Assembly (NCBI RefSeq): GCF_001411555.2
Contig: NC_049914.1
Location: 15,516,798 to 15,580,797, forward strand
Length of the DNA: 64,000 nt
Source: Juglans regia
Taxonomy: Eukaryota > Streptophyta > Magnoliopsida > Fagales > Juglandaceae
Reading direction: 5' to 3'
The notes beneath the pieces are model-generated. The model was not told the DNA's origin, searched no databases, and worked only from the letters and a program-made list of their open reading frames with translations. The position numbers were made by a program, and so were the translations under genes. Positions 54,199 through 64,000 of the stretch are shown in pieces (position 1 is the first letter of the stretch; each line of letters opens with the position of its first letter).

Positions 54199-56232
54199 AC
54201 TTTGCCCTCAATTGGTTTCCAACCAAGCAAGGGCAAAGTGGTAAAAGTAAAAGTTACAGCAATTTGCCCCATGTTGGGACATACATACCTTAAGGTCGTG
54301 TTAGAACCGAAGGTAGCCACCGAGCAAAAACTCCAACCTCTTATTTTTGCACTTTGCTCTCAATTGGTTTCCAACTAAGCAAGGGCAACGTGGGAAAAAT
54401 AGAAGTTACTCCGATTCGACTTGTGTTGGGGCATACTTACCCAAACGTTGTGGTAGAAACAAAGGTAGCCACCGAGCAAAAACTCCAACCTCTTATTTGT
54501 GCTACTTCGCCCTCAATTGGTTTTCAACTCAGCAAGGGCAGAGTGGTAAAATAAAAGCTGCTCCGATTCGCCCCATGTTGGGGCATACGTACCCTAAAGT
54601 TGTGGTAATACCTAATGAACCCCGGGAGCAAAAAATACATCCTCTTATTTTCACCACTTTCCCCTCAATTGGTTTCCAACCAAGCAAGGGCAAAGTGGTA
54701 AAAGTAAAAGTTGCAGTGATTTGCCCCGTGTTGCGGCATACATACCTTAAGGTTGTGTTAGAACCAAAGGTAGCCACCGAGCAAAAACTCCAGCCTCTTA
54801 TTTCTGCCACTTTGGTCTCAATTGCTTTCCAACTAAGCAAGGGCAAATTCGTAGAAATAAGAGTAGCTCCTATTCGCCCCGTATTGGGGCATACTTACCC
54901 TAAGGTCCTGGTATTACCAAAGGTAGCCCGCGAGTGTAAAACACCAACCTCTTATTTTTGCCACTTTGCTCTCAATTGCTTTCCAACTAAGCATGAGCTA
55001 AGTGGTAAAAATTAGTGTTGCTTCGATTCTCCCCAAGTTGGGGCATTCTTCGCATAAGGTCATGGTTGTACCATAGGATGACCGCGAGGAAGAAACTCCA
55101 ACCTCTTATTTGTTCTACTTTGCCCCCAATTTGATTCCTACAAAGCATTGGCAAATGTGGTAAAAATAAGAGTTGCTCTGATTCATCTCACGTTTGGGCA
55201 TACATACCCTAAGGTCGTAGTATTACGAAACGTAGCCCTCGAGGGAAAAACATCAACCTCTTATTTTTGCCACTTTGCCCTCAATTGGTTTCCAACAAAG
55301 TTTGGGCAAAGTGGTAAAAATAAGAGTTGCTTGAATTCGCCCAACGGGTAAACTTCCCATACGGTCATGGTTGTACCATAGGATGACCGCGAGCAACAAA
55401 CTCTAATGTCTTATTTTTGCCACTTTGCCTTCAATTGGTTTCCCACAAAGCTTGGGGAAAGTGATAAAATTAACAGTTGCTCCGATTCGCCCCATGTATG
55501 GGCATACATACCCTAAGGTCGTGGTAGTACCAAAAGTAGCCCGCGAGCAAAAAACTCCAACCTCTTATTTTCACTACTTTGCCCTCAATTGGTTTCTAAC
55601 CAAGCAAGAGCAAAGTGGTAAAAGTAAACGTTACAGCAATTCAACCTGTGTTGGGGCATTCATACCCTATGGTTGTGTTAGAACAAAAGGTAGCCACCGA
55701 GCAAAAACTCCAACCTCTTATTTTTACCACTTTTCTCTCAATTAGTTTCCAACTAAGCAAGGGCAAAGTGGTAAAAATAAGAGTAGCTCCTATTCGCCCC
55801 GTGTTGGAGCATACATACCCTAAGGTCGTGGTAGTAACAAAGGTTGCCCGCGAGCGAAAAACTCCAACCTCTTATTTTTACCACTTTGCCCTCAATTGGT
55901 TTCCAAATAAGCAAGGGCAAAGTGGTAAAATAAGAGTTGCTTCGATTTGCCCCAAGTTGGGGCGTACTTCCCATACAGTCATGGTTGTACCACAGGATGA
56001 CTACAAGCAAGATACTCCAACCTGTTATTTTTTCCACTTTGCCCTCAATTGGTTTCCTACAATGCTTGGGCAAAGTGGTAAAAATAAAAGTTGTTCCAAT
56101 TCGCCCAATGTTGGTGCATACAATACCCTAAGGTCGTGGTACTACCAAAGGAAGCCCGAGAACAAAAAACTCCAACCTCTTATTTTCACCACTTTGCCCT
56201 CAATTGGTTTCCAACCAAACAAGGGCAAAGTG
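54199..56232 (+). repeat. 154-bp satellite array, about 13 monomers
   Basis: Same monomer as at 8-9.7 and 49-51.7 kb, with variants such as GTAGCCACCGAGCAAAAACTCC and GTTGTGTTAGAACCAAAGG. The clearest dyad is 55260-55324, with complementary 21-nt arms at 55260-55280 and 55304-55324. The B/A/C higher-order pattern of 49-51.7 kb is not obvious here. Confidence 0.9.
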
Positions 56233-57055
56233 TGATATGAACCCGTGGGAATGAATTCCCTTGAACCCACAATCAATTTGAAAACTCTCTAAGAAAGCCA
56301 AAATCAAGTCAAATAGATGGAGAATCAAGACCCGATGAGAACTCGATTCAAGAACCTAGATTATATTAAAATCAAGACCCGTTGAAGAACCTGTCTAAAG
56401 AACCCAGATTACAAAGGAGGAACGACACAAAGGTTGTGATTTACCTTTGATAAGTTCAAGAGTTCAATCACGAACAAGAGGAGAAAACTCAACTCACAAA
56501 TAAAATTCAATATTGTCTGATGTCTCAAATGAGGCTACAAAGAGTTTTTAAACCCAAACCTAATCAAAACCCTAGCTAAAATAAAGCCCCTTTTACCCAA
56601 AATTATCCTTGATGAACAGTACCGGCTACAGTAACCCCTACAATAAATTGATGAAACCCTAGCTCCTAAAATGTAACTTTCCAAATAAGCCCTTGGCCAA
56701 AATACAAGGCCTTCCCAAAAACATAGTTCATAAGAAATAAGACATGTGAGCCAAGCATCTTCAAGCCCACTTATTCTAAACTAATAAAATAAATCATTTA
56801 ACCAAATTAGAAGCCTCCAATAACAATAGGCCATATCTCTAAGTCATGTCTTCCACAGCTTGAATAAAGTGGATCAAAGCTGGTTCTTCTTCTTTCAGAC
56901 CCATTTTCAGTGTTGGGCTCTTGCTGGCTTCATCCCAAGTGGATTGCACCAATCCTTGCATTGCTTCCTTGATGTTCTTGGCCCTTGATCTTGTAATTGG
57001 CTCATCTGGAACTTGCAAAGGATCTTTAAGAGTAAGCCCACGTTGGTTCCTATCA
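56233..57055 (-). mobile_element. Solo A2 LTR inserted in satellite, target duplication AAGTG
   Basis: 823 bp, TGATATGAACCC to TTCCTATCA. AAGTG lies at both 56228-56232 and 57056-57060, and the satellite box GCAAAGTGTTAAAAG continues across it. This is a solo LTR left by LTR-LTR recombination. Its minus strand retains the integrase-tail frame in part. Confidence 0.92.
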
Positions 57056-57261
57056 AAGTGTTAAAAGTAAAAGTTGCAGCGATTCGCCCCGTGTTGGGGC
57101 ATACAGACCCTAAGGTTGTGTTACAACCAAAAGTAGCCACCTAGAAAAAACTCCAACTTCTTATTTTTGCCACTTTGCTCTCAATTGGTTTCCAACTAAG
57201 CGAGGGTAAATTGGTAAAAATAAGAGTAGCTTCTATTCGCCTCATGTTTGGGCAGGCATAC
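57056..57261 (+). repeat. 154-bp satellite, continuation
   Basis: About 1.3 monomers continuing from 56,232. It ends GGGCAGGCATAC where a minus LTR begins. Confidence 0.85.
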
Positions 57262-58574
57262 TGATATGAACCCGTGGGAAAGGAATACCTTGAACCTACA
57301 ATCAATTTGAAAACTCTCCAAGAAAGCTAAAATCAAGTCAATGGAAGGAGAACCTAGACCCGATGAGAGCTCGTTTCAAGAACCTAGATTAGATTAAACT
57401 CTAGACCCGTTGAAGAACCCATCTCAGGAACCCAGATTACAAATGAGGAACGCCACAAAAGTTGTGATTTACCTTTGATAAGTTCAAAAGTTCAAGCAAG
57501 CACAAGAGTAAAACTCAACTCACCATGAATATATTTATCAAATTTCATAAACTGATCAAAATGAGGCTACATAGAGTATGTATAGCAAAATCTAATGAAA
57601 CCCTAGACAAAATAAATCTCCATCTTCCAAAGGTGCCCATGGATGAACAGTGTCATGGCTACAGTGCGGCGCTACAGTAACTCGACTACAGTAACCCTAA
57701 CCCTAGTTCAATAAAATAATAATTTTCCCAGCATACCCTTGCATAGGCCCCCTTAAGTGCTTCCCATAATAAACTCAATTATTCTAAACTATTAAAATAA
57801 GTTCTTTAAATGAATTAAATAAGTTGAAACCCTTCAAGAGTCCAAAAAGCCTTTAAGTTATCTTGTTTTCCTTTCCATGGCTTATCAAATGAATCAGAGC
57901 TGAATCTTCATCATTTAAGCCTTTGAACTTGTATTTGGCCTATTTGGAACTTGCAACATATTTTTAAGAGACCCACAATGGCTTCCATCATTCCCCCTAT
58001 CCTCAAAAGGATTCGACCTCGAATCTCCTTCTGGATCAAAGGGAAAAATATTAGTAACATTATCATTAATTTCATATGCATTATAATTAATTTGTTCTAG
58101 AATTTGAAAAAATCCATCGAAGCTACTCCTGTTGTCAACAGAGAAAGGCATTAAATCTAAAGGAGCAAATCGATTAAGTCTATAAGCAATTTCAAAAGGA
58201 GAATATAAAGTGGTAGTTTGCATGGTCCTATTATATGCAAACTCTATAAATCCATCCATAACCACAAAAATAGAATCTCTACTTCTTTCTTTCCTAGGCA
58301 GCCCCAAATCAAAGTCCATAGATATGTCTACACATGATTCACTAGGAATAGGTAAGGGTGTATACAACCCATGTGGCAAAAGCTTAAATTTGGCCTTTCT
58401 ACATGTAATGCACCTGCCATTAATACGATGGACATCTCTCTTCATCTTAGACCAACATAAACGTTCATGCAAAATGTCTAAAGTTTTCTTAAAACAGAAT
58501 GACAACTCCAATTATATGCAAACTCAACGAAAGGCAAATGGCTGTCGCGCAAACGTTCATGCAACAAGTCAATG
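57262..58574 (-). mobile_element. E12: truncated non-autonomous family-A element
   Basis: 3' LTR 57262-57990 (729 bp), polypurine tract 57991-58004 (one base variant), then the integrase remnant to 58,574, where a plus A2 LTR starts. The 5' part is lost. Confidence 0.82.
57915..58574 (-). pseudogene. E12 integrase remnant with core deletion
   Basis: One repeat unit (LLHERLRDSHLPFVEFAYNW) is followed by [29 protein letters not shown], and VDISMDFDLGLP retaining the first catalytic Asp. FVVMDGFIEFAYNRTMQTTT shows that the rest of the core is deleted, as in E2 and E7. FFQILEQINYNAYEIND and GGDSRSN-like tail follow, ending in the LTR near 57,915. Confidence 0.8.
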
Positions 58575-59229
58575 TGATAGGAACCAAGGTGGGCCAATAC
58601 TTAAAGATCCTTTGCAAGTTCCAGATAGGCCAATTACAAGATCAAGGGCCAAGAAGATCAAGTAAGCAATGCAAGGATTGGTGCAATCCACTTGGGATGA
58701 AGCCAGCAAGAGCCTAACACTCAAGATGGGTCTGAAAGAAGAAGAACCAGCTTTGATCCACTTAATTCAAGCTGTGGAAGACATGACGTAGGGATACGGC
58801 CTATTGTTATTGGAGGCTTCCAATTTGGTTAAATGATTTATTTTATTAGTTTAGCATAAGTGGGCTTGAAGATGCTTGGCTCACATGTCTTATTTCTTAT
58901 GAACTATGTTTTTGCGAAGGCCTTGTATTTTGGCCAAGGGCTTATTTGGAAAGTTACTTTTTAGGAGCTAGGGTTTCATCAATTTATTGTAGGGGTTATT
59001 GTAGGGGTTACTGTAGCCGGTACTGTTCATCAAGGATAATTTTGGGTAAAAGGGGCTTTATTTTAGCTAGGGTTTTGATTAGGTTTGGGTTTAAAAACTC
59101 TTTGTAGCCTCATTTGAGACATCAGACAATATTGAATTTTATTTGTGAGTTGTGTTTTCTCCTCTTGTTCGTGATTGAACTCTTGAACTTATCAAAGGTA
59201 AATCACAACCTTTATGGCGTTCCTCCTTT
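58575..59229 (+). repeat. A2 LTR, 3'-truncated
   Basis: TGATAGGAACCAAGGTGGGCC to GCGTTCCTCCTTTG. The integrase tail is stopped early by AAG to TAA near 58,660. The last 185 or so bases of the LTR are missing. Confidence 0.82.
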
Positions 59230-59315
59230 GCAAGTTCCAGATGGGCCAATTACTTTTACCACTTTGCCCATGCTTTCTAGGAAACCAATTGAGGGCAAAG
59301 TGGCAAAAATAACAG
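59230..59315. other. Patchwork filler between LTR pieces
   Basis: 59230-59252 is an LTR-start fragment (CAAGTTCCAGATGGGCC). 59253-59315 is an inverted piece of the 154-bp satellite (CCACTTTGCCC...GGGCAAAGTGG). Such filler is typical of error-prone end joining. Confidence 0.7.
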
Positions 59316-59533
59316 GTTGAAGTTTCTTCAAGTGCCCAAAGCTTTTAAGTCATGTTGTAGCCCTTTCCATAGCTTATCAAATGAATCAAAACTGAATATT
59401 CATCCTTTAAGGCCATCTTGAATGTTGGGCTCTTACTAAACTCGTTCCAAGTGGATTGCATCAATTCTTGTAATTGGCCCCTCTGGAACTTGCAAAATAT
59501 CTTTAAGACTAGGCACACCTTGGTTCCCATCAT
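59316..59533 (-). repeat. Minus A1 LTR fragment
   Basis: TTGAAGTTTCTTCAAGTGCCC to TTGGTTCCCATCA. It keeps only the 5' 215 bp or so of the LTR and has a small internal deletion near TTGTAATTGGCC. Confidence 0.78.
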
Positions 59534-59690
59534 AGCACATCTACCCTTGCTCACCTAAGCCTTTACACATCCAGACGACACATTTACTATTCTAGTTTGG
59601 GGCGTCACAACATCATTTGTATGCAAAACTCAACAAGTGTGGGTTTTGGCGATAGGAAAAGAAGTTTCTTGGGCCTGTGCTCTCCAAGGT
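59534..59690. other. Unassigned, with LTR-end-like GGGGCGTCACA
   Basis: TTGGGGCGTCACA near 59,597-59,609 resembles the family-B/Tekay LTR end, but the rest is not similar to the family-B copies. It leads into a gypsy RT scrap. Confidence 0.4.
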
Positions 59691-59691
59691 T

Positions 59692-59814
59692 GGAGTTGCA
59701 GTAGAACCCCACAAGATTAAAGCGGTGGTAAACTGGCAGCGTGCCCCGACAATTCACAAGATCATAAGCTTTCTTGGACTTGCCAGTTACTATAGGAGGT
59801 TCGTGGAAGTATTC
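59692..59814 (+). pseudogene. Gypsy RT fragment of another family
   Basis: Conceptual reading GVAVEPHKIKAVVNWQRAPT then IISFLGLASYYRRFVEVFS is the conserved block at the end of Ty3/gypsy RT. It differs from family A ([18 protein letters not shown]), so it derives from another lineage. Only about 41 codons remain. Confidence 0.78.
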
Positions 59815-59833
59815 TCTCTCTCTCTCTCTCTCT
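59811..59833. repeat. (CT)n microsatellite
   Basis: About ten CT repeats directly after the RT scrap. Confidence 0.9.
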
Positions 59834-59989
59834 AACCTCAAAGGAGAAGACAAAACCCAAACTCTACAAGGTGAACTCATACTCTCAAGCACTTGGATGC
59901 CCGTTGTCACCACCAAACCAAGGCAAGCCAGTCAGTCCTCCAATGAACAATTCAGTAAGAAGTCACTACCAAACAATCTCAACATGCTT
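59834..59989. other. Unassigned sequence
   Basis: No repeat or protein similarity was recognised between the microsatellite and the copia RNase H remnant. Confidence 0.3.
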
Positions 59990-60500
59990 CATAAGATGCA
60001 TGAAACACTAGATTTGCTGAGAGATACGTTGCCCCACCTTTGTCACACCAAAGAATGGGAGGCTTGAGCACAAAAACTCCAAGTTCTTTTAGAAAATATG
60101 TTACCCACTGAAGCTCGGCAGTTGTGTTTGCAACAACTTTATATTACACGTCAGTGCTGGAGCATGCAAGAAAATGCAAAAACCACCAGTAGATCGCCTT
60201 CATGAGAACCCACCCAATCAGCATCAGAAATACTTGAATAAGAGTAGAACTAGACCTATGCAATTGAAGCCCAAAATGGAACTAGACTTGCGCCTTCATA
60301 AGATAGCACAACACATTTTATCGATTGCCAATGAGGATGTTTTGGTCTGCACATGAACTAAGATAGCTTATTAACAGTGAAAGCAATGTTTGGGCTGGTG
60401 GTGGACAAGTATTGCAAGGCACCAACAATGCTTCTATATAGGCTAGGATCTAAAAAATCTTCCCCATCAAAAATAGATAAACTGGTTGAAGTGGCCATAA
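59990..60500 (-). pseudogene. Copia RT end and RNase H, decayed
   Basis: Minus-strand conceptual reading, with frame changes, gives DPSLYRSIVGALQYLSTTSP (RT/RNase H connection), SDADWVGS (RNase H start), [19 protein letters not shown] (the TAE catalytic block with one Ala to Thr change) and PPILWCD. These motifs are diagnostic of copia RNase H. Confidence 0.8.
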
Positions 60501-60532
60501 ACACTCACATGTTTAGCCTCTATCATTTTTGT

Positions 60533-60780
60533 CTAATGAAGAATGTTGAGAATATAGCGGGATTGAGAAAAAAGAATGCCACCATTGTTGGATATGGCCT
60601 CAATACCTAGAAAGAATTGTAAAGGTCCCAAATCTTTAATAGCAAAATCGTGTGGTAAAGCATTTAACAAATCATCAATGGCATGCTTACTTGAACTAGT
60701 AATCAAGATATCATCAACATAAATTAGAATATACACTACGATGTTGTTCATAGTGCAAATGAATAATTAAGTGTCATACT
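60533..60780 (-). pseudogene. Copia RT core
   Basis: VVYILIYVDDILITSSS contains the YVDD catalytic motif. AIKDLGPLQFFLGIEA and GGILFSQSRYILNIL are the following conserved blocks. About 72 codons are open. Confidence 0.88.
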
Positions 60781-61129
60781 GAGAACCACGGAAACCAAGC
60801 TAATTAACTAACTGTTCAACTTTGAAACCCAGACACGAGGAGCATGTTTGAGGCCATAGAGAAGAACCATGTGCAATTTGCAAACATGATTAGGAAATTG
60901 TGGGTGTAAGAAACTGAGAGCTCGAGACATGTATAACTCCTCTTATAGAGTTCCATGCAAGAATCCATTTTGTATATCAATTAGCCTAACAGACCATCCA
61001 TGAGAAAGAGTAAAGGACAAAACAACGCATTCTGTGGTAGGTTTTACAACTAGACTATATGTCTCTCATAATTAACTCCAGACTATTATAGGAACCCCTT
61101 GGCCACCAATTTGGCCTTAAACCTTGTAA

Positions 61130-61345
61130 TCTCACCATTAGCTTTTCCGTTTGATTTGAAACACCCATTTTTACTTAATTACATTTTGGAAGGCATTGGG
61201 TGGAACTAGTGACCACGTTCCATTGTTCAATAAGGCATCAAATTCAGCATTCATGGCAGCATGCCACTCAGGTGATTTGGCAACGGAATGGTACCAGGTG
61301 GGTTCAACATTGAAAACATTGAGGTCAACAATCAGGACTTTAGGG
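61130..61345 (-). pseudogene. Copia RT N-terminal block
   Basis: Minus-strand reading VEPTWYHSVAKSPEWHAAMN then EFDALLNNGTWSLVPP matches the conserved start of copia RT. A stop (TAA) follows before KWVFQIK. Between this block and the YVDD core the sequence is decayed. Confidence 0.82.
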
Positions 61346-61566
61346 AGTGGGTAATGAATGGAGTCATCAGTGTAGGTTTTGGGTTTAGAGATGAGTTTTT
61401 GGGTCTAGTAATATTGTGATGTTGAGATGGAGTGAGGTTGGAATAGGGCGGTTCGAGATGGTTGTGCAGGAAGGGTGACTAGTGAGGGAGAATAAGTAGA
61501 TGGTTGGGTTGTGGGTAAGGCTACTGAAGGCTGAAGTGACTGGGGGCTAGGTCATGTGTCATTGTG

Positions 61567-61850
61567 TTAGGCCAGCACAAAGAAAGTTGTTGCACTGGGC
61601 TCAAGCTGAAGAATGGGTCTTAGCACAACAATGGAGATACTGTATGAGGGCAAATTGTGATTAGAGGTGGGGGAGGACTGGGAACTAGACTGAAATGGAA
61701 AGAGAGACTCCTCAAATTGAACATCACGAGACATAATTGTTTTGCCAGTTTGAGTGTCGAGGCATTTATACCCTTCATGTTTTAAGCTATAGCCAAGATA
61801 CACACAACGGGATGAGCAGGTTGTACCAAAGAAGGTAGGATGAAATTCAA
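61567..61850 (-). pseudogene. Copia integrase C-terminus
   Basis: CVYLGYSLKHEGYKCLDTQT then SRDVQFEESLFPF, the conserved GKGY-like block after the copia integrase core. It is joined directly to the pre-integrase segment. Confidence 0.85.
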
Positions 61851-62115
61851 AGAAGGTACTAGTGTTAGAAGTAGAGTCTGAGCATGTCGTAAATTATTGG
61901 TAAGTGATGGGACGTGGAGAATATTATGTAAGAGAGAGTAAAGTTCGAGTGTAGAGAGGCAGGTTGTACCAAAAAGTTTAATGGGAAAACTAAAGCCATC
62001 ACCAATATGAATCTGATCCGAACCACCAGACAATTTTGCATATACAATTAGATTAGCCAAATTAGATGTGATGTGGGGGGAAACACCAGATCTCGAGTAC
62101 CAATTTCCATCTAAT
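61851..62115 (-). pseudogene. Copia protease / pre-integrase region
   Basis: WYSRSGVSPHITSNLANL corresponds to the protease WYxDSGAxxHIT, with the catalytic Asp replaced by Arg. SGGSDQIHIGDGFSFPIK and LHNILHVPSLTNNL follow. The integrase zinc finger and DDE core that should come next are deleted. Confidence 0.82.
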
Positions 62116-62220
62116 TGATGCAACGGGGCTGAAAAGTAAGCTTGCATAACAAGACTGGCCTCACTTTGATATGTCTCATCAATCGTGTGGTAGCAGCGAA
62201 GGGTAGTGAGGCAAGCATGA

Positions 62221-62970
62221 TTACACACTTGGTATATGTTTGCTGAGAGCTGGAGGAGGATGGGGCGCCATGACCATGCCGCCGTCCTCGGGTAGAGTGA
62301 TGTGGATGAAAGGGAGGGCTCGACCACCAGGGGCAAAAGAATGTCCACCATGTCGTAAACGAGGGTTACCATTCCAAGCAAAGAAATTTGCACGAACAAA
62401 GGAGAGGTCAACAAATGGTTGGTGGTGTTTAAGTCGGAGCTCGTGATCAAGCATGTGGCTGTAGAGATCCTTAACAGAGATGGGTTCAACTCGTGTGGTA
62501 CCTGAGGTGACGAAGGAGTCATGCTCAGGGCCCAAGTCCAGCGAGTAGAGAGGAGACCAGTTCAAAGTCACTAAGAGGTTTATCAGCAGCAGCGAGCGTG
62601 TCCACCAAATTGGAAAGTTTGTGAAAATAATTTGAGATGGAAGAGTTGCCTTTTCTTGAGAGTTGCAAGTTTGTAGTGCAAATTCATCAAGCAAGCACTA
62701 GAGGTGGACATGAACATCCACTCTAGTGTACTCCAAACTTGTCAAGATGTTGAGCATTTGGTCACATGTGTAAGCACCACCTCAGAGATAGGAGCTCAGG
62801 GCACTGAGAATTAGCTCGTCTTGCAGCATCCATTGCATGTAAGCATCATTGGGAATAGTTTGATTGGTGGGTGTGGTGAGGGCATGGATTTTAGCCATTA
62901 ACATACTAAAAAAGATGGAGACCTTTGAGGTAAGGGACAACTTGTACCTTCCACAATAAGTAGTTTTCAT
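62221..62970 (-). pseudogene. Copia Gag
   Basis: YMQWMLQDELILSALSSYL matches the early Gag block. After a frame break, LDLGPEHDSFVTSGTTRVEP, DLYSHMLDHELRLKHHQP and VDLSFVRANFFAWNGN match the Gag middle and end. The CCHC knuckle is not recognisable. Confidence 0.82.
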
Positions 62971-63130
62971 GAGTCTATTTAATTGTGATATAACGGGAAG
63001 AGAAGTAGGAGATGATGCAGGTAAAGTTTTTTATAAAAGGAATGGCAGCTGAAGGGAATAGAGAAAGCAATATGAGATTTAGAGGAAGGAGGAGGCGTCT
63101 GGCATTGGAAAATAATGACATTAGTCAGTG

Positions 63131-63715
63131 GCTTTTGATAAGTTCAAAAGTTCAATTAAGAACAAGAGGAGTAAAACTCAACTCACAATGAATAAATTCA
63201 TCAAATTTCATAAACTTCATAAACTGATTAGAATGAGGCTACATAGAGTATTTAAAGCAAAACCTAATGAAACCCTAGCCAAAATAAAACCCCCATCTTC
63301 CAAAAGTGCCCCCGGATGAACAGTGCCGCGCTATAGTAACTCGGCTACAGTAACCCTAACCCTAGTTCAATAAAATAATAACTTTCCCAGCATGCCCTTG
63401 CGTAGGCCCCCTTAAGTGCTTCTCATAATAAACTCAATTATTCTAAACTAATAAAATAAGTTCTTTAAATGAATTAAATAAGTTGAAACCCTTCAAGAGC
63501 CCAAATCCTTTAAGTCTTGTCGTTGCCCTCCTTCGTAGCTGATCAAATGAATTAAAACTGCATCTTCATCCTTCAAGCCCCATCTTGAATATTGGGCTCT
63601 TGCTAAACTTGTCCCAAGTGGATTGCATCAATCCTTGCATTGTCTCCTTGATCTTCTTGACCCATCTGGAAGTTGCAAATGATCTTTAAGACTATGCCCA
63701 TTTTGGATCCCATCA
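63131..63715 (-). repeat. Minus A1 LTR, truncated
   Basis: Starts inside the LTR at TTTTGATAAGTTCAAAAG and ends TTGGATCCCATCA at 63,715. The portion ending GGGTTCATATCA is missing where it meets the copia remnant. Confidence 0.82.
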
Positions 63716-64000
63716 AAGTGTAAGATTTTAAGGCCTCGAACTTTGGACAGTTTTACGTTGCTATTTATTTAAGGTTGTTATTTTTTGGAGGAGAGTTTTA
63801 GTTACTATTTTGTTCCTTTTTTTCGGTGGAATTAGATAAAGATTTGGGTGGGAATTATTATTAGGTTTTTTCATCAAACCCTACTCTTAAGGTTTATATT
63901 CTTAGGTTTGAATTGAACTAGGAGTGTATGACAGTTGACACAAAGCGTGTTGACGTGCACACGTAAAGGATTAGCAGATATGTGAAGTACTGGGCTAAAA
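63716..64000. other. Unassigned sequence at window end
   Basis: GTGTAAGATTTTAAGGCCTCG may be the start of another LTR (a TGTAAG-type start), but its partner is not in view. No coding signal was seen. Confidence 0.3.

Larger units (their letters stand above)
59990..63130 (-). mobile_element. Ty1/copia element remnant, no LTRs recognised
   Basis: Minus-strand order is Gag, zinc-free protease/pre-integrase, integrase C-terminus, RT and RNase H, the copia order with integrase before RT. Frameshifts and deletions occur throughout. The integrase catalytic core is missing. The right edge is cut at about 63,131 by a family-A LTR. Confidence 0.85.

Noticed and set aside
54347..55015. A 222-codon frame in the satellite
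   Set aside because: Same satellite artefact. Small indels in monomers happen to keep one frame open.
60174..60610. Plus-strand small frames in the copia region
   Set aside because: They are antisense to copia RT/RNase H motifs readable on the minus strand.

Overview
This window is repeat DNA from a flowering plant, probably a eudicot. It is AT-rich and I see no host gene, tRNA or rRNA in it. Almost every base belongs to nested, broken LTR retrotransposons or tandem satellite. The evidence is LTRs with TG...CA ends, initiator-Met-type primer sites, polypurine tracts, Ty3/gypsy and Ty1/copia protein domains, 5-bp target duplications and a satellite monomer of about 154 bp. The element and subfamily names used here (family A, A1/A2/A3, E1-E12, N1/N2, B) are mine.

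Main population. Family A is a Ty3/gypsy family whose pol resembles the centromeric (CRM) chromovirus lineage, in part because the integrase reading frame runs on into the 3' LTR. Its only near-complete autonomous-type copy is E8 (36,444-43,364, minus), broken by about six frameshifts or stops. A cleaner RT-RNase H-integrase fragment lies at 20,043-21,966. The other copies are short non-autonomous derivatives. All lack reverse transcriptase. The integrase core has been cut out, and the new junction has become a tandem array of 45-bp, 15-residue units of the type [15 protein letters not shown]1 copies (E1, E3, E10) keep the Gag capsid region and lose protease. N2 copies (E2, E5, E7, E9, E11) lose the capsid core and keep a protease region whose catalytic motif is altered.

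Layout. 1-2.5 kb: low-complexity and hairpin repeats plus the 3' part of a family-B LTR. 2.5-9.7 kb: a satellite array interrupted by an LTR piece and by E1. 9.8-14.6 kb: E2 and an A2 LTR. 14.7-20 kb: E3 (minus), a diverged A3 LTR with leader, and a minus leader plus LTR. 20-24.8 kb: a pol fragment fused to N2 element E5. 24.8-25.6 kb: an 85-bp minisatellite. 25.6-29 kb: E6. 29-30.2 kb: a family-B fragment and LTR scraps. 30.2-34.8 kb: E7, complete with target duplication. 35-36.4 kb: mosaic LTRs and a family-B Gag remnant. 36.4-43.4 kb: E8. 43.4-48.8 kb: E9 and E10. 49-57.3 kb: satellite with a higher-order repeat, E11, a mosaic LTR and a solo LTR. 57.3-59.5 kb: E12 and LTR scraps. 59.6-63.1 kb: a gypsy RT scrap and a decayed minus-strand copia element. 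63.1-64 kb: an LTR piece and unassigned sequence.

A satellite with higher-order structure and internal dyad symmetry, invaded repeatedly by CRM-like elements, suggests centromeric or pericentromeric DNA. That is inference. The most unusual item is the integrase-derived 15-residue repeat, which varies in copy number among the non-autonomous elements.
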